Shown here one piece after another: positions 17,201 to 23,883 of a DNA stretch of 64,000 nucleotides. Each line of letters begins with the position of its first letter. Position 1 is the first letter of the stretch. The notes beneath the pieces were generated by a model. The model saw only the letters and a list, made by a program, of their open reading frames with translations. It was not told the DNA's origin and did no database searches. The translations under genes were made by a program, and so were the position numbers. The stretch is from Streptomyces sp. cg36 (lineage in GTDB: Bacteria > Actinomycetota > Actinomycetes > Streptomycetales > Streptomycetaceae), in NCBI RefSeq assembly GCF_041080675.1, contig NZ_CP163520.1, forward strand, positions 2,790,001 through 2,854,000, read 5' to 3'.

Positions 17201-18005
17201 GCAACACGACGCGGAACTCGTCGCGCAGGATGCGGCCGACCTCGGGGCGGGTCAGGGCGAGCTCGGCGGAGAGCGCGATCTGGTCGCCGAAGTCGAGCAG
17301 GTCGCGGGACTTCTTGGCATCGCGGTAACGGACGGTGAGGTCCAGGAGTTCCAGCCGTCCGGCGGCGGCCTCGGGGATCTTGCGCAGGTCGGCGTTGGTG
17401 AGCCTGGCGCCCTCGAGCTCGCGCAGCAGCGCCCGGTCGTGCGCGCGCAGGGCCTCCGGTGCGACCAGGTGCTCGGCGAGCTCGGCGTCGAGCGCCAGCA
17501 GGTCGCCGACCAGGGAGGCGAAGGACTTGGTGAGCGCCGGGTAGGGGCCGGGGGCCTCGCGGAGCACCCGGGCCGCCAGCTGGAAGCGGGTGGCGTCGGC
17601 GAGCAGCCGCGTGGTCGGTTCGAGCCCTATGCGCAGGCCGTGGTCGGTCAGGAGCTGCCCTGCGAAGGCGTGGTACGTCGAGATGCGGGGCTCGCCCGGA
17701 GGGTGGTCCGGGTCGATCGCGTCGGGGTCGGTGACGCCCGCGCGGACCAGCGCGGTGCGCACCCGCTCGGCGAGCTCTCCGGCGGCCTTGTTGGTGAAGG
17801 TCAGGCCGAGCACCTGCTCGGGGGCGACCTGCCCGGTGCCGACCAGCCAGACCACCCGGGCCGCCATCACGGTGGTCTTCCCGGACCCGGCCCCGGCCAC
17901 GACGACCTGCGGGGCGGGCGGCGCGGTGATGCACGCCGTCTGCTCCGGGGTGAACGGGATGCCGAGGAGCTCTTTGAGCTCTTCGGGGTCGCTGAGGATG
18001 GGCAC
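14223..18005 (-). CDS. adnB: AdnB-like ATP-dependent helicase-nuclease
   Basis: About 1,260 aa. It has UvrD/RecB helicase motifs (VVAGAGSGKTTVM, LLDEYQDTSVAQ, GDPCQAIYGWRGAS, TAHKSKGLEWDVV) and a C-terminal RecB-type nuclease (RGTRFHAWVESRF, RGRIDAVY, VDWKTGR, LQLAVYRLAWAE). In mycobacteria AdnA and AdnB form the heterodimer that resects double-strand breaks. Between helicase and nuclease, about residues 825-1000, lies an acidic tyrosine/proline/glycine-rich insert with repeated DPY and EPY units, not expected in the family. GTG 18005 (VPILSDPEELKELL) is chosen over ATG 18035, because the longer form adds a rare TTA codon; the ATG has the better ribosome site (GGGGA), so the start is unsettled. 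Confidence 0.88.
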   Translation of the reverse strand: MPILSDPEELKELLGIPFTPEQTACITAPPAPQVVVAGAGSGKTTVMAARVVWLVGTGQVAPEQVLGLTFTNKAAGELAERVRTALVRAGVTDPDAIDPDHPPGEPRISTYHAFAGQLLTDHGLRIGLEPTTRLLADATRFQLAARVLREAPGPYPALTKSFASLVGDLLALDAELAEHLVAPEALRAHDRALLRELEGARLTNADLRKIPEAAAGRLELLDLTVRYRDAKKSRDLLDFGDQIALSAELALTRPEVGRILRDEFRVVLLDEYQDTSVAQRRLLAALFGEGTGHAVTAVGDPCQAIYGWRGASVANLDDFPRHFAYADGRPATRHSLSENRRSGGRLLDLANGLAAPLRAMHEGVEALRPAPGAERDGTVRIALLDTHQQEIDWLADSLAHLVRTGKEPGEIAVLCRTAGDFAQLQGALVARDLPVEVVGLSGLLHLPEVADLVAVCEVLQDPGANAALVRVLTGPRWRVGPRDLALLGRRARRLVRRERAGTDDPDQRLADAVEGVDPAEVISLADALDTFLETADGEDDGLPFSAEARVRFARLAAELRDLRRSLADPLMDVLHRVLATTGLEVELSASPHALAARRRETLGNFLDTAAGFAALDGEASLLAFLGFLRTAAQYEKGLDNALPGGENTVKILTAHKSKGLEWDVVAVPGLVNGTFPATQAREAWTAQAKVLPHALRGDAPTLPAAPEWDAKGLKAFKEELKEHQHTEELRLGYVTFTRPRSLLLGSGHWWGPSQKKRRGPSDFLHALYAHCEAGHGEIEVWADEPAEDAENPALRESAATHAWPLPLDPASLARRRAAAETVLAYLDGEGAAAHDGPHARVRPTSAGAYDGPHARVAPGPADFPGEAAYDHTDPFAADEPYAADDPFADLSPEGEPYGREPSEGDPYGGGTDPYDEEPYPDEAPYPDEGDPYGAEPFPYEDGAHEDGRPEGDGGPHDPRPGMPTQRPAPAAASAHPDVPVQHSRPADPAPRTAAQPVLTPEERRAIASWDRDLEALTTELRRNRATTRDVPVPASLTASDLLRLAADPDGFAQELARPMPKRPQPAARRGTRFHAWVESRFEELPLPMLGPDELPGGDDSDIADERDLAALKEAFERSPYARRTPLRTEAPVQLTLAGRVIRGRIDAVYAGESPGTYEIVDWKTGREATGDPLQLAVYRLAWAEQHGVPPESVTAAFLYVRTGETVRPARLPGRTELERILLGGAGGAARTGGHGHAREAEAPPPAGAGAPADMPPPQAG

Positions 18006-18035
18006 CCGTAAGAGGCTAACGGGGACCACCGACAT

Positions 18036-18329
18036 CGATGGTCCCCGTGGGGTCGCGGAGGCCGCCGCACGGTGGTGCGGGGGCCGGGGCGCGAGGGGTG
18101 GTGCGGTGCCTTTGGCGGGTGGTGCCGCGCCTGCGGCGGGTGGCGCTGTGTGTTCGGGTGGCGCCGTGCCTTTGGCGGGCGGGGCTGCGCGTCCGTCGGG
18201 GGCATCACGCCTGCGGCGGGTGGTGCCCCCGCCTTCCGGCGGCGCCGTTGCCTTCGGCGGCCGACGGCCATGCCTCCAGTGGGCGGCGTCGCGCCGTCAG
18301 TCGGTGGGCCGCGCCGTCAGCTGGTGGTG
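18036..18329. repeat. Gene-free GC-rich stretch with degenerate short repeats
   Basis: About 290 bp between the lipoprotein stop and adnB. It consists of loosely repeated GGCGGGTGGTGCC/GCCTGCGGCGGG units, seven or eight degenerate copies. No ORF with convincing codon bias or ribosome site is seen on either strand. Confidence 0.6.
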
Positions 18330-19211
18330 CTACGCCGTCAGCTCGTCCGTCCCGCCGGAGCCGGAGCCGCCCGCGCCGGGCTTCATGCCCATCTTCTCCA
18401 GGTCGATGATCTGGTCGGCGGGCGGCGCCGTGATCGTGGCCGGCTTGTTGTAGTCACTGAAGGTGACGACGCCCGGGTCGGTGCCGTCCTGGTCGTCGAC
18501 CTTCAGGAGGTAGCCGGGGTCCTTCTTGGAGACGTACATCGTCAGGGTGCCGCCCTCCGCCTTCTTCTTGGTGACGGGGATGGCGGGCACACCGGCGACG
18601 ACGGTGTCGGCGCCCCGGGTCATGCCCGTGCGCTCGCTCTTGTCCTCGTCCAGGGACTGGATGAAGGCGCCGATGTCGCACATGGTCGCCAGGTCGTCGC
18701 CGGGGGCCTTGCCGCCCTTCTTGGACTTGCCGCTCACGGCGCTCACCGGCATCTTCATCCAGCGGCCCTTGAGGATCTCCACCATGGCGTCGGCCTGCCG
18801 CTTGGGAGTGCCGTCCTCCTTGGCCATGGCCCGGTAGAAGCGTTCGTCGCCCTTCATGTAGAAGGACTTGTTGTCGACCTTGACGACCTCGGCCGTACCG
18901 CCCTTCATGGCGATCTTGCCCGAGCAGGTGCCGACCCGGTTCAGGGTCAGGTCGAGGCGCATGTGCTCGCCGTCCGAGGTGCCCTCGCCGGTCATCTTGA
19001 AGGCGGTCGCCGCCTTGGTGGCGGTGACGGCCTTGTCGGCTATCGCGTCGGCGGTCATCCCGGCGAACGGGTCGGCGGGCTTCGACGGGGCGGACGGCTT
19101 CGCCTTGGCGTCGGACGCCTTCTTGCCGTCGTCGCCGCCGCACCCGGCAAGTCCGGCGACAGCGGTCGTACAGACCACCGCTGCGACCAGGAACTTCCGA
19201 TTGACCCGCAT
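18330..19211 (-). CDS. LolA/LppX-like lipoprotein
   Basis: The 293-aa protein starts MRVNRKFLVAAVVCTTAVAGLAGCGG: an n-region, hydrophobic core and lipobox LAGC, so it is exported and lipidated at Cys24. A lysine/alanine/proline-rich linker leads to a domain of the LolA/LprG-like half-barrel type (DKAVTATKAATAFKMTGEG..., MKGDERFYRAM...). Such proteins bind a hydrophobic ligand on the outer face of the membrane. It is set between adnA and adnB on the same strand, splitting the pair found adjacent in mycobacteria. A paralogue with the same organisation is at 59106-59855. Confidence 0.82.
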   Translation of the reverse strand: MRVNRKFLVAAVVCTTAVAGLAGCGGDDGKKASDAKAKPSAPSKPADPFAGMTADAIADKAVTATKAATAFKMTGEGTSDGEHMRLDLTLNRVGTCSGKIAMKGGTAEVVKVDNKSFYMKGDERFYRAMAKEDGTPKRQADAMVEILKGRWMKMPVSAVSGKSKKGGKAPGDDLATMCDIGAFIQSLDEDKSERTGMTRGADTVVAGVPAIPVTKKKAEGGTLTMYVSKKDPGYLLKVDDQDGTDPGVVTFSDYNKPATITAPPADQIIDLEKMGMKPGAGGSGSGGTDELTA

Positions 19212-19319
19212 CTGTCTTCTCCTAATTGGGGCGTGAGGGCAAAGGGCCTCGCGAACCTGTGTGATCGCTGTGAGCCCTCGAAGGATGTACGGGAGGGGTT
19301 ATGACTCCCCTCACATCCG

Positions 19320-22300
19320 TCACTCCAGTACCTGGCGCCCCTCGGGCTGGGCCGAACACGACGTCCGGAAGGTACAGGTCGTGCAGTGCTGGCCCGGGCT
19401 CGGGGTGAAGTGTTCGTCCAAGACCCGGCCCGCCGCCGTGGCCAGCAGGTCGCCGACCCACTCCCCCGCGAGCGGCTCCTGGGCCTGGACCTTCGGGTAC
19501 GCCTCGCCGCCCTCCCGCTTGGCGGCGGGCTGGCGCAGGTGCACCAGTTCGGCGCCGCCGGGCGGCGGGCGCTCGCCGGCGAAGGCGTCGTCGACCGCGC
19601 CCTGGCCGACCGCCAGCTGGTAGACGGCCAGCTGCGGATGGGCGGCGACCTCGTTGGCGGTGGGGGCCTGCTTGCCGGTCTTGAAGTCGACGACGTAGGC
19701 GCGGCCCGCCTCGTCGCGCTCCACCCGGTCCATGGAACCCCGGATGCGGACCTCGTACTCGCCCGCCTCCAGCGTCACGTCGAAGTCGTGCTCCGTCGCC
19801 ACGGGGGTGCGCCCGGTGCGGTCCAGGGTGTGCCAGCGCAGGAACCGCTCCAGCGCCACGCGCGCGTTGTTCTTCTCCTGGAGCGACTTCCAGGGCGCGT
19901 CGAAGGCCAGCGCGTCCCACACCGAGTCCAGCCGCTCCATCAGCACGGCCAGGTCGGCGGGCGTACGGCCGGAGGCGACCTCGTCGGCGAGCACGTGCAC
20001 GACGTTGCCGAATCCCTGGGCGGCCGTGGCGGGCGCGTCCGCCTTGACCTCGCGGCCCAGGAACCACTGGAGCGCACAGGTGTTGGCGAGCTGGTCCAGG
20101 GCGCTGCCGGACAGCGCGACCGGGTGATCGCGGTCGCGCAGGGGAACCGCGGACCGGGTCGGTTCGTTCAACCCCCACCAGCGGTACGGGTGGGCCGCGG
20201 GTACGAGCGGCTGGCCCTCGTCGTCGGCGAGCGCGGCGAGGCGGGCCAGACGGCGGGCGGCGGCGTCGCGCAGCGCGTCCGACGCCTCGGGGTCGACGGT
20301 GGTGGCGCGCAGTTCGGCGACGAGGGCGGCGACGGCGAGCGGGCGGCGGGGACGGCCGGTGACGTCCTTGGGCTCCTCGCCGAGTTCGGCGAGGAAGCGG
20401 GAGGGCTGGTCGCCGTCGTCGGCCGGGGCCTTGACCGCGGTCACGACGAGACGGTCGCGCGCGCGGGTGGCGGCGACGTAGAACAGCCTGCGCTCCTCGG
20501 CCAGCAGGGCGCCCGGGGTGAGCGGCTCGGCGAGGCCGTCGCGGCCGATGCGGTCGGCCTCTAGGAGGGAGCCGCGGCGGCGCAGATCGGGCCAGAGGCC
20601 CTCCTGGACGCCCGCGACGACGACCAGGCTCCACTCCAGGCCCTTGGAGCGGTGGGCAGTCATCAGGCGTACGGCGTCGGGGCGCACGGACCGGCGGGTG
20701 AGGGTGTCGGCGGCTATGTCCTGCGCGTCGACCTCCTCCAGGAAGTTGAGCGCGCCCCGGCCGCCGGTGCGCTCCTCGGCTCGCTCGGCGGTGTCGAAGA
20801 GCGCGCACACCGCGTCCAGGTCGCGGTCGGCGTTGCGGCCGGCCGGGCCGCCGCGCAGGGCGGCGCGCTCCAGCCGCTGGGGCCACGGGGTGCCGTTCCA
20901 CAGCTCCCAGAGGGCCTCGGCGGCGGTGCCGCCGCCCTCCAGCAGCTCGCGGGCCTTGCGCAGCAGCGCGCTCAGCCGCTGGGCGCCCCGGGCGTACGCG
21001 GGGTCGTGCGCGACCAGCCGCTCCGGCTCGGCGAGCACGCGCGCGAGGAGGACGTCGGACGGTGGCGGCACCCGGTTGCCCGCCGCCCGCTCCTCGTCGC
21101 GCAGGGCGCGGCCGAGGCGCCGGATGTCGGCGGTGTCCATGCCGCCGAGCGGCGAGGTGAGCAGATCGAGAGCGGTCTCGGGGTCGAGCCAGGCGGGCGC
21201 GGCGAAGGACCGGGCGGCGCCGCTGGCGGCCACGGCGGCGCGGGCGCGCGCGCCCTCGGCCTCCGGATCGGCGTCGGCATCGGTGGGGGCGGCGGCCACG
21301 GCGTCACTGGCACCCGGGCCCGTGGCATCGGCAGCTGCGCCCGCGCCCTCGGCTCCCGCGTCGGCGTCGGCTTCCGCGTCGGTGGGGGCGGCAGCCACGG
21401 CGTCACTGGCACCCGGGCCCGTGGCATCGGCAGCTGCGCCCGCGCCATCGGCGTCGCCATCGACCTCCGCGTCGGCACCGGTGAGAGCGGCGGCGCCCAC
21501 AGCGCCACCGGCACCCGCGCCCGCGCCCTCGGCTCCCGCGTCGGCATCGGTGTAGGCGGCAGCCACGGCATCACCCGCACCCGCAGCACCGGCACCAGCA
21601 CCGGCACCGGCACCGGCACCAGCACCCGCACCGGCACCCGCACCCGCACCCGCACCCGCACCCGCGGCATCCACCCCCGTCACCGCCGCCGTCGCCACCG
21701 CTCGTAGGGCCGTGAGCAGGGGGGTCACCGCGGGCTCGTGGCGCAGGGGGACGTCCGTGCCGTCCACCTCTACCGGGACGCCCGCCGAGGTCAGGGCGCG
21801 GCGCAGGGCGGGCAGGGCGCGGGTGCCCGCGCGGGTGAGGACCGCCATGTCCCGCCAGGGGACGCCCTCTTCGAGGTGGGCGCGGCGGACGATGTCCGCG
21901 ATGTTCTCCAGCTCCGTGGAGGCCGTCGGGTAGGTGTACGCCTCGACGCGCCCGCCCGCGCGCACGGCGGCGAGGTCGCGGTGGGCCCGTACCTTCTCCG
22001 ACGGCAGGCGCGGCAGCGGCATCCGCCGGGTCAGCAGCCGGGTCGCGGCCAAGAGCTTCTCGCCGGAGCGGCGGGACGTGGTCAGGACCTCGACCGGTGC
22101 CGGAGCGCCGTCGGAGCGGCGGAAGGTGTCCGGAAATTCGAGGATCCCGTTGACGTCGGCGCCGCGGAACGCGTAGATCGACTGGTCCGGGTCGCCGAAG
22201 GCGACCAGCGTGCGGCCACCGCCCGCGAGGGCCCGCAGCAGGCGGACCTGTGCGGGGTCGGTGTCCTGGTACTCGTCCACGAACACCGCGTCGTACGCAT

Positions 22301-23117
22301 CGGCCACAGCGGCGCCGTACGGCGGGGCGGAGGAGGAGACGTGGGACGACGTGCCGGAGCGGGCGGCGCGCTCGGCGAGCAGGACGGCCCGGTGGACCAG
22401 TTCCGCGTAGTCGAGGACTCCCTGCAGGTCCAGGACGTCGAGATATTCGGCCAAGAACGCGGCGGCGGCACGCCAGTCGGGGCGGCCGGTGCGGCGGGCG
22501 AAGGCGGCGAGGGAGTCGGGGGCCAGGCCGAGCTCGCGGCTGCGGGCGAGCACCGCGCGCACCTCGTCGGCGAAGCCGCGCGTGGTCAGGCAGGCGCGCA
22601 GCTCGTCGGGCCAGCGCACATGGGCGAGGCCGGAGCGCTCCAGGCCGAGCTGGCCGGCCAGCAGTTCGCGGACCGCGAGGTCCTGCTCGGGGCCGGAGAG
22701 CAGCCGCAGCGGCTCGGCGAAGAGGTCGGCGTCTTGGTGGGCGCGGACCAGCGCGTAGCAGTACGAGTGGAAGGTGGTGGCCTGCGGTCCGCGGGTGCCG
22801 CCGAGCCGCAGGGCCATCCGGTCGCGGAGCTCGACCGCGGCCTTGCGGCTGAAGGTGAGGACGAGGATCCGCTCGGGGTCGGTCCCGGCGGCCACCCGGG
22901 CCGCGACCGCCTCGACGAGGGTGGTCGTCTTGCCGGTGCCGGGCCCGGCGAGGACCAGCAGGGGCCCTCGGGCATGGTCAACCACCGCCCGCTGCCGCGC
23001 GTCCAGCACAGGGGGGTCCACGGTCCTCGGCGGCGTACGCACCAGTCGGTACGCGCCGGCGGACCGCCGTCGTACCTGCGGGTGCGTCGTACGCCCGGTG
23101 AAAGAGGAGGAGCTCAC
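19320..23117 (-). CDS. adnA: AdnA-like ATP-dependent helicase-nuclease
   Basis: The 1,265-aa protein starts at GTG 23117. It has SF1 helicase motifs (VLAGPGTGKTTTL near residue 57, VFVDEYQDTDPAQ, FGDPDQSIYAFRGAD, TAHRSKGLEWSLVV) and a RecB-type nuclease domain (RIRGSMDRVERDEAGRAYVV, DFKTGK). Cysteines at NTCALQWFLG and CTTCTFRTSC frame the nuclease and would hold the iron-sulfur cluster of AddB/AdnA-type enzymes. It pairs with AdnB to resect double-strand ends. Residues about 475-632 are an extraordinary alanine/glycine/aspartate insert encoded by tandem repeats (see 21240-21690), placed between helicase subdomains. Confidence 0.9.
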   Translation of the reverse strand: MSSSSFTGRTTHPQVRRRSAGAYRLVRTPPRTVDPPVLDARQRAVVDHARGPLLVLAGPGTGKTTTLVEAVAARVAAGTDPERILVLTFSRKAAVELRDRMALRLGGTRGPQATTFHSYCYALVRAHQDADLFAEPLRLLSGPEQDLAVRELLAGQLGLERSGLAHVRWPDELRACLTTRGFADEVRAVLARSRELGLAPDSLAAFARRTGRPDWRAAAAFLAEYLDVLDLQGVLDYAELVHRAVLLAERAARSGTSSHVSSSAPPYGAAVADAYDAVFVDEYQDTDPAQVRLLRALAGGGRTLVAFGDPDQSIYAFRGADVNGILEFPDTFRRSDGAPAPVEVLTTSRRSGEKLLAATRLLTRRMPLPRLPSEKVRAHRDLAAVRAGGRVEAYTYPTASTELENIADIVRRAHLEEGVPWRDMAVLTRAGTRALPALRRALTSAGVPVEVDGTDVPLRHEPAVTPLLTALRAVATAAVTGVDAAGAGAGAGAGAGAGAGAGAGAGAGAGAAGAGDAVAAAYTDADAGAEGAGAGAGGAVGAAALTGADAEVDGDADGAGAAADATGPGASDAVAAAPTDAEADADAGAEGAGAAADATGPGASDAVAAAPTDADADPEAEGARARAAVAASGAARSFAAPAWLDPETALDLLTSPLGGMDTADIRRLGRALRDEERAAGNRVPPPSDVLLARVLAEPERLVAHDPAYARGAQRLSALLRKARELLEGGGTAAEALWELWNGTPWPQRLERAALRGGPAGRNADRDLDAVCALFDTAERAEERTGGRGALNFLEEVDAQDIAADTLTRRSVRPDAVRLMTAHRSKGLEWSLVVVAGVQEGLWPDLRRRGSLLEADRIGRDGLAEPLTPGALLAEERRLFYVAATRARDRLVVTAVKAPADDGDQPSRFLAELGEEPKDVTGRPRRPLAVAALVAELRATTVDPEASDALRDAAARRLARLAALADDEGQPLVPAAHPYRWWGLNEPTRSAVPLRDRDHPVALSGSALDQLANTCALQWFLGREVKADAPATAAQGFGNVVHVLADEVASGRTPADLAVLMERLDSVWDALAFDAPWKSLQEKNNARVALERFLRWHTLDRTGRTPVATEHDFDVTLEAGEYEVRIRGSMDRVERDEAGRAYVVDFKTGKQAPTANEVAAHPQLAVYQLAVGQGAVDDAFAGERPPPGGAELVHLRQPAAKREGGEAYPKVQAQEPLAGEWVGDLLATAAGRVLDEHFTPSPGQHCTTCTFRTSCSAQPEGRQVLE
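21240..21690. repeat. Tandem repeats encoding the AdnA insert
   Basis: Two types lie inside adnA. A run of GCACCG/GCACCC/GCACCA hexamers (about 21574-21664) encodes an (Ala-Gly)n tract. A near-identical 99-bp unit occurs twice: the 47-bp core starting GCGTCACTGGCACCCGGG is at 21301 and again at 21400, encoding a 33-aa repeat with SDAVAAAPTDA. Weaker copies extend toward 21560. All changes keep the reading frame. Confidence 0.9.
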
Positions 23118-23269
23118 GTGGATCGCCGGTCCTGGTGGGTGTGCTGGTGGTGATGGTGGGGACGGGGGCCGTGCCGACTGTCGACGGTACGCCGGATCGC
23201 GTCCGGCACGCAGCGGGTCATCCGTACGGGCCTGCGGTCGCCCCCGGCGCCCCGCGATGGTCGAAGCTG

Positions 23270-23650
23270 TCAGATATGAGCCGTCCCGCCGCCGACCTCG
23301 CGCTCCGCGCCGCCGTCCCAGCGCGCCCGCCGCATGTCCAGGCGCGGCAGGTGCCCCTCGGCGGCCCGGCTCGCCCCGCGCAGCGGCGTGGACTCCTCAC
23401 GGTAGTGGCCGAGGGCGCGCAGCTCGTGGCCGGGCAGCAGGGTGCCGTCCGCGCGCACCACGCGCCACCAGGGCGCGGATCCGCCGTACAGCGCCATGAC
23501 GCGGCCCACCTGGCGGGGGCCGCCCTCGCCCAGCCATTCGGCGACGTCCCCGTACGTCATCACCCGGCCGGGCGGGATCTGGTCGGCGAGGTCCAGGACC
23601 CGTTCGGCATACTCCGGGAGTTCCGGCAGCTCATCGCTCACCCTGTTCAT
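23270..23650 (-). CDS. Alkyltransferase-like protein (ATL, MGMT fold)
   Basis: The 126-aa protein has the MGMT DNA-binding domain (IPPGRVMTYGDVAEWLG, RQVGRVMALYGG) but the active-site PCHR is replaced by PWWRVV, so the methyl-accepting cysteine is absent. This is the hallmark of alkyltransferase-like proteins, which bind O6-alkylguanine and hand the lesion to nucleotide-excision repair. The start is ATG 23650 (MNRVSDELPE); GTG 12 bases further in is also possible. It lies upstream of adnA on the same strand, and next to the same genes in mycobacteria. Confidence 0.9.
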   Translation of the reverse strand: MNRVSDELPELPEYAERVLDLADQIPPGRVMTYGDVAEWLGEGGPRQVGRVMALYGGSAPWWRVVRADGTLLPGHELRALGHYREESTPLRGASRAAEGHLPRLDMRRARWDGGAEREVGGGTAHI

Positions 23651-23883
23651 CCTGCCGTACGCCACGGACAGTGGAGCCGGGAACCGGCTCGTGCGAACCG
23701 CGCGCACCATGGCAATAGGGCGCGTACCGCACGGCGTACGCCCCCTCGGCGCACCCTGATGCCCCCCTCGGGGGCCTGGTCATGCCACCATCATGCGGGC
23801 GGTGACCGGTGATACGAGAGCACGAAGACCAGACCGAAGACCAGACCGGCGAGACAGCGGACCAGACGGCGAAGGAGCGGGGC

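Noticed and set aside
19222..20901. A 559-codon minus-strand frame within adnA
   Set aside because: It is an out-of-frame shadow rich in arginine and proline; the AdnA nuclease motifs are in the other frame.
21574..21664. Short regular repeats that might suggest a CRISPR array
   Set aside because: The unit is a hexamer without spacers and keeps the adnA reading frame; it is a coding microsatellite.
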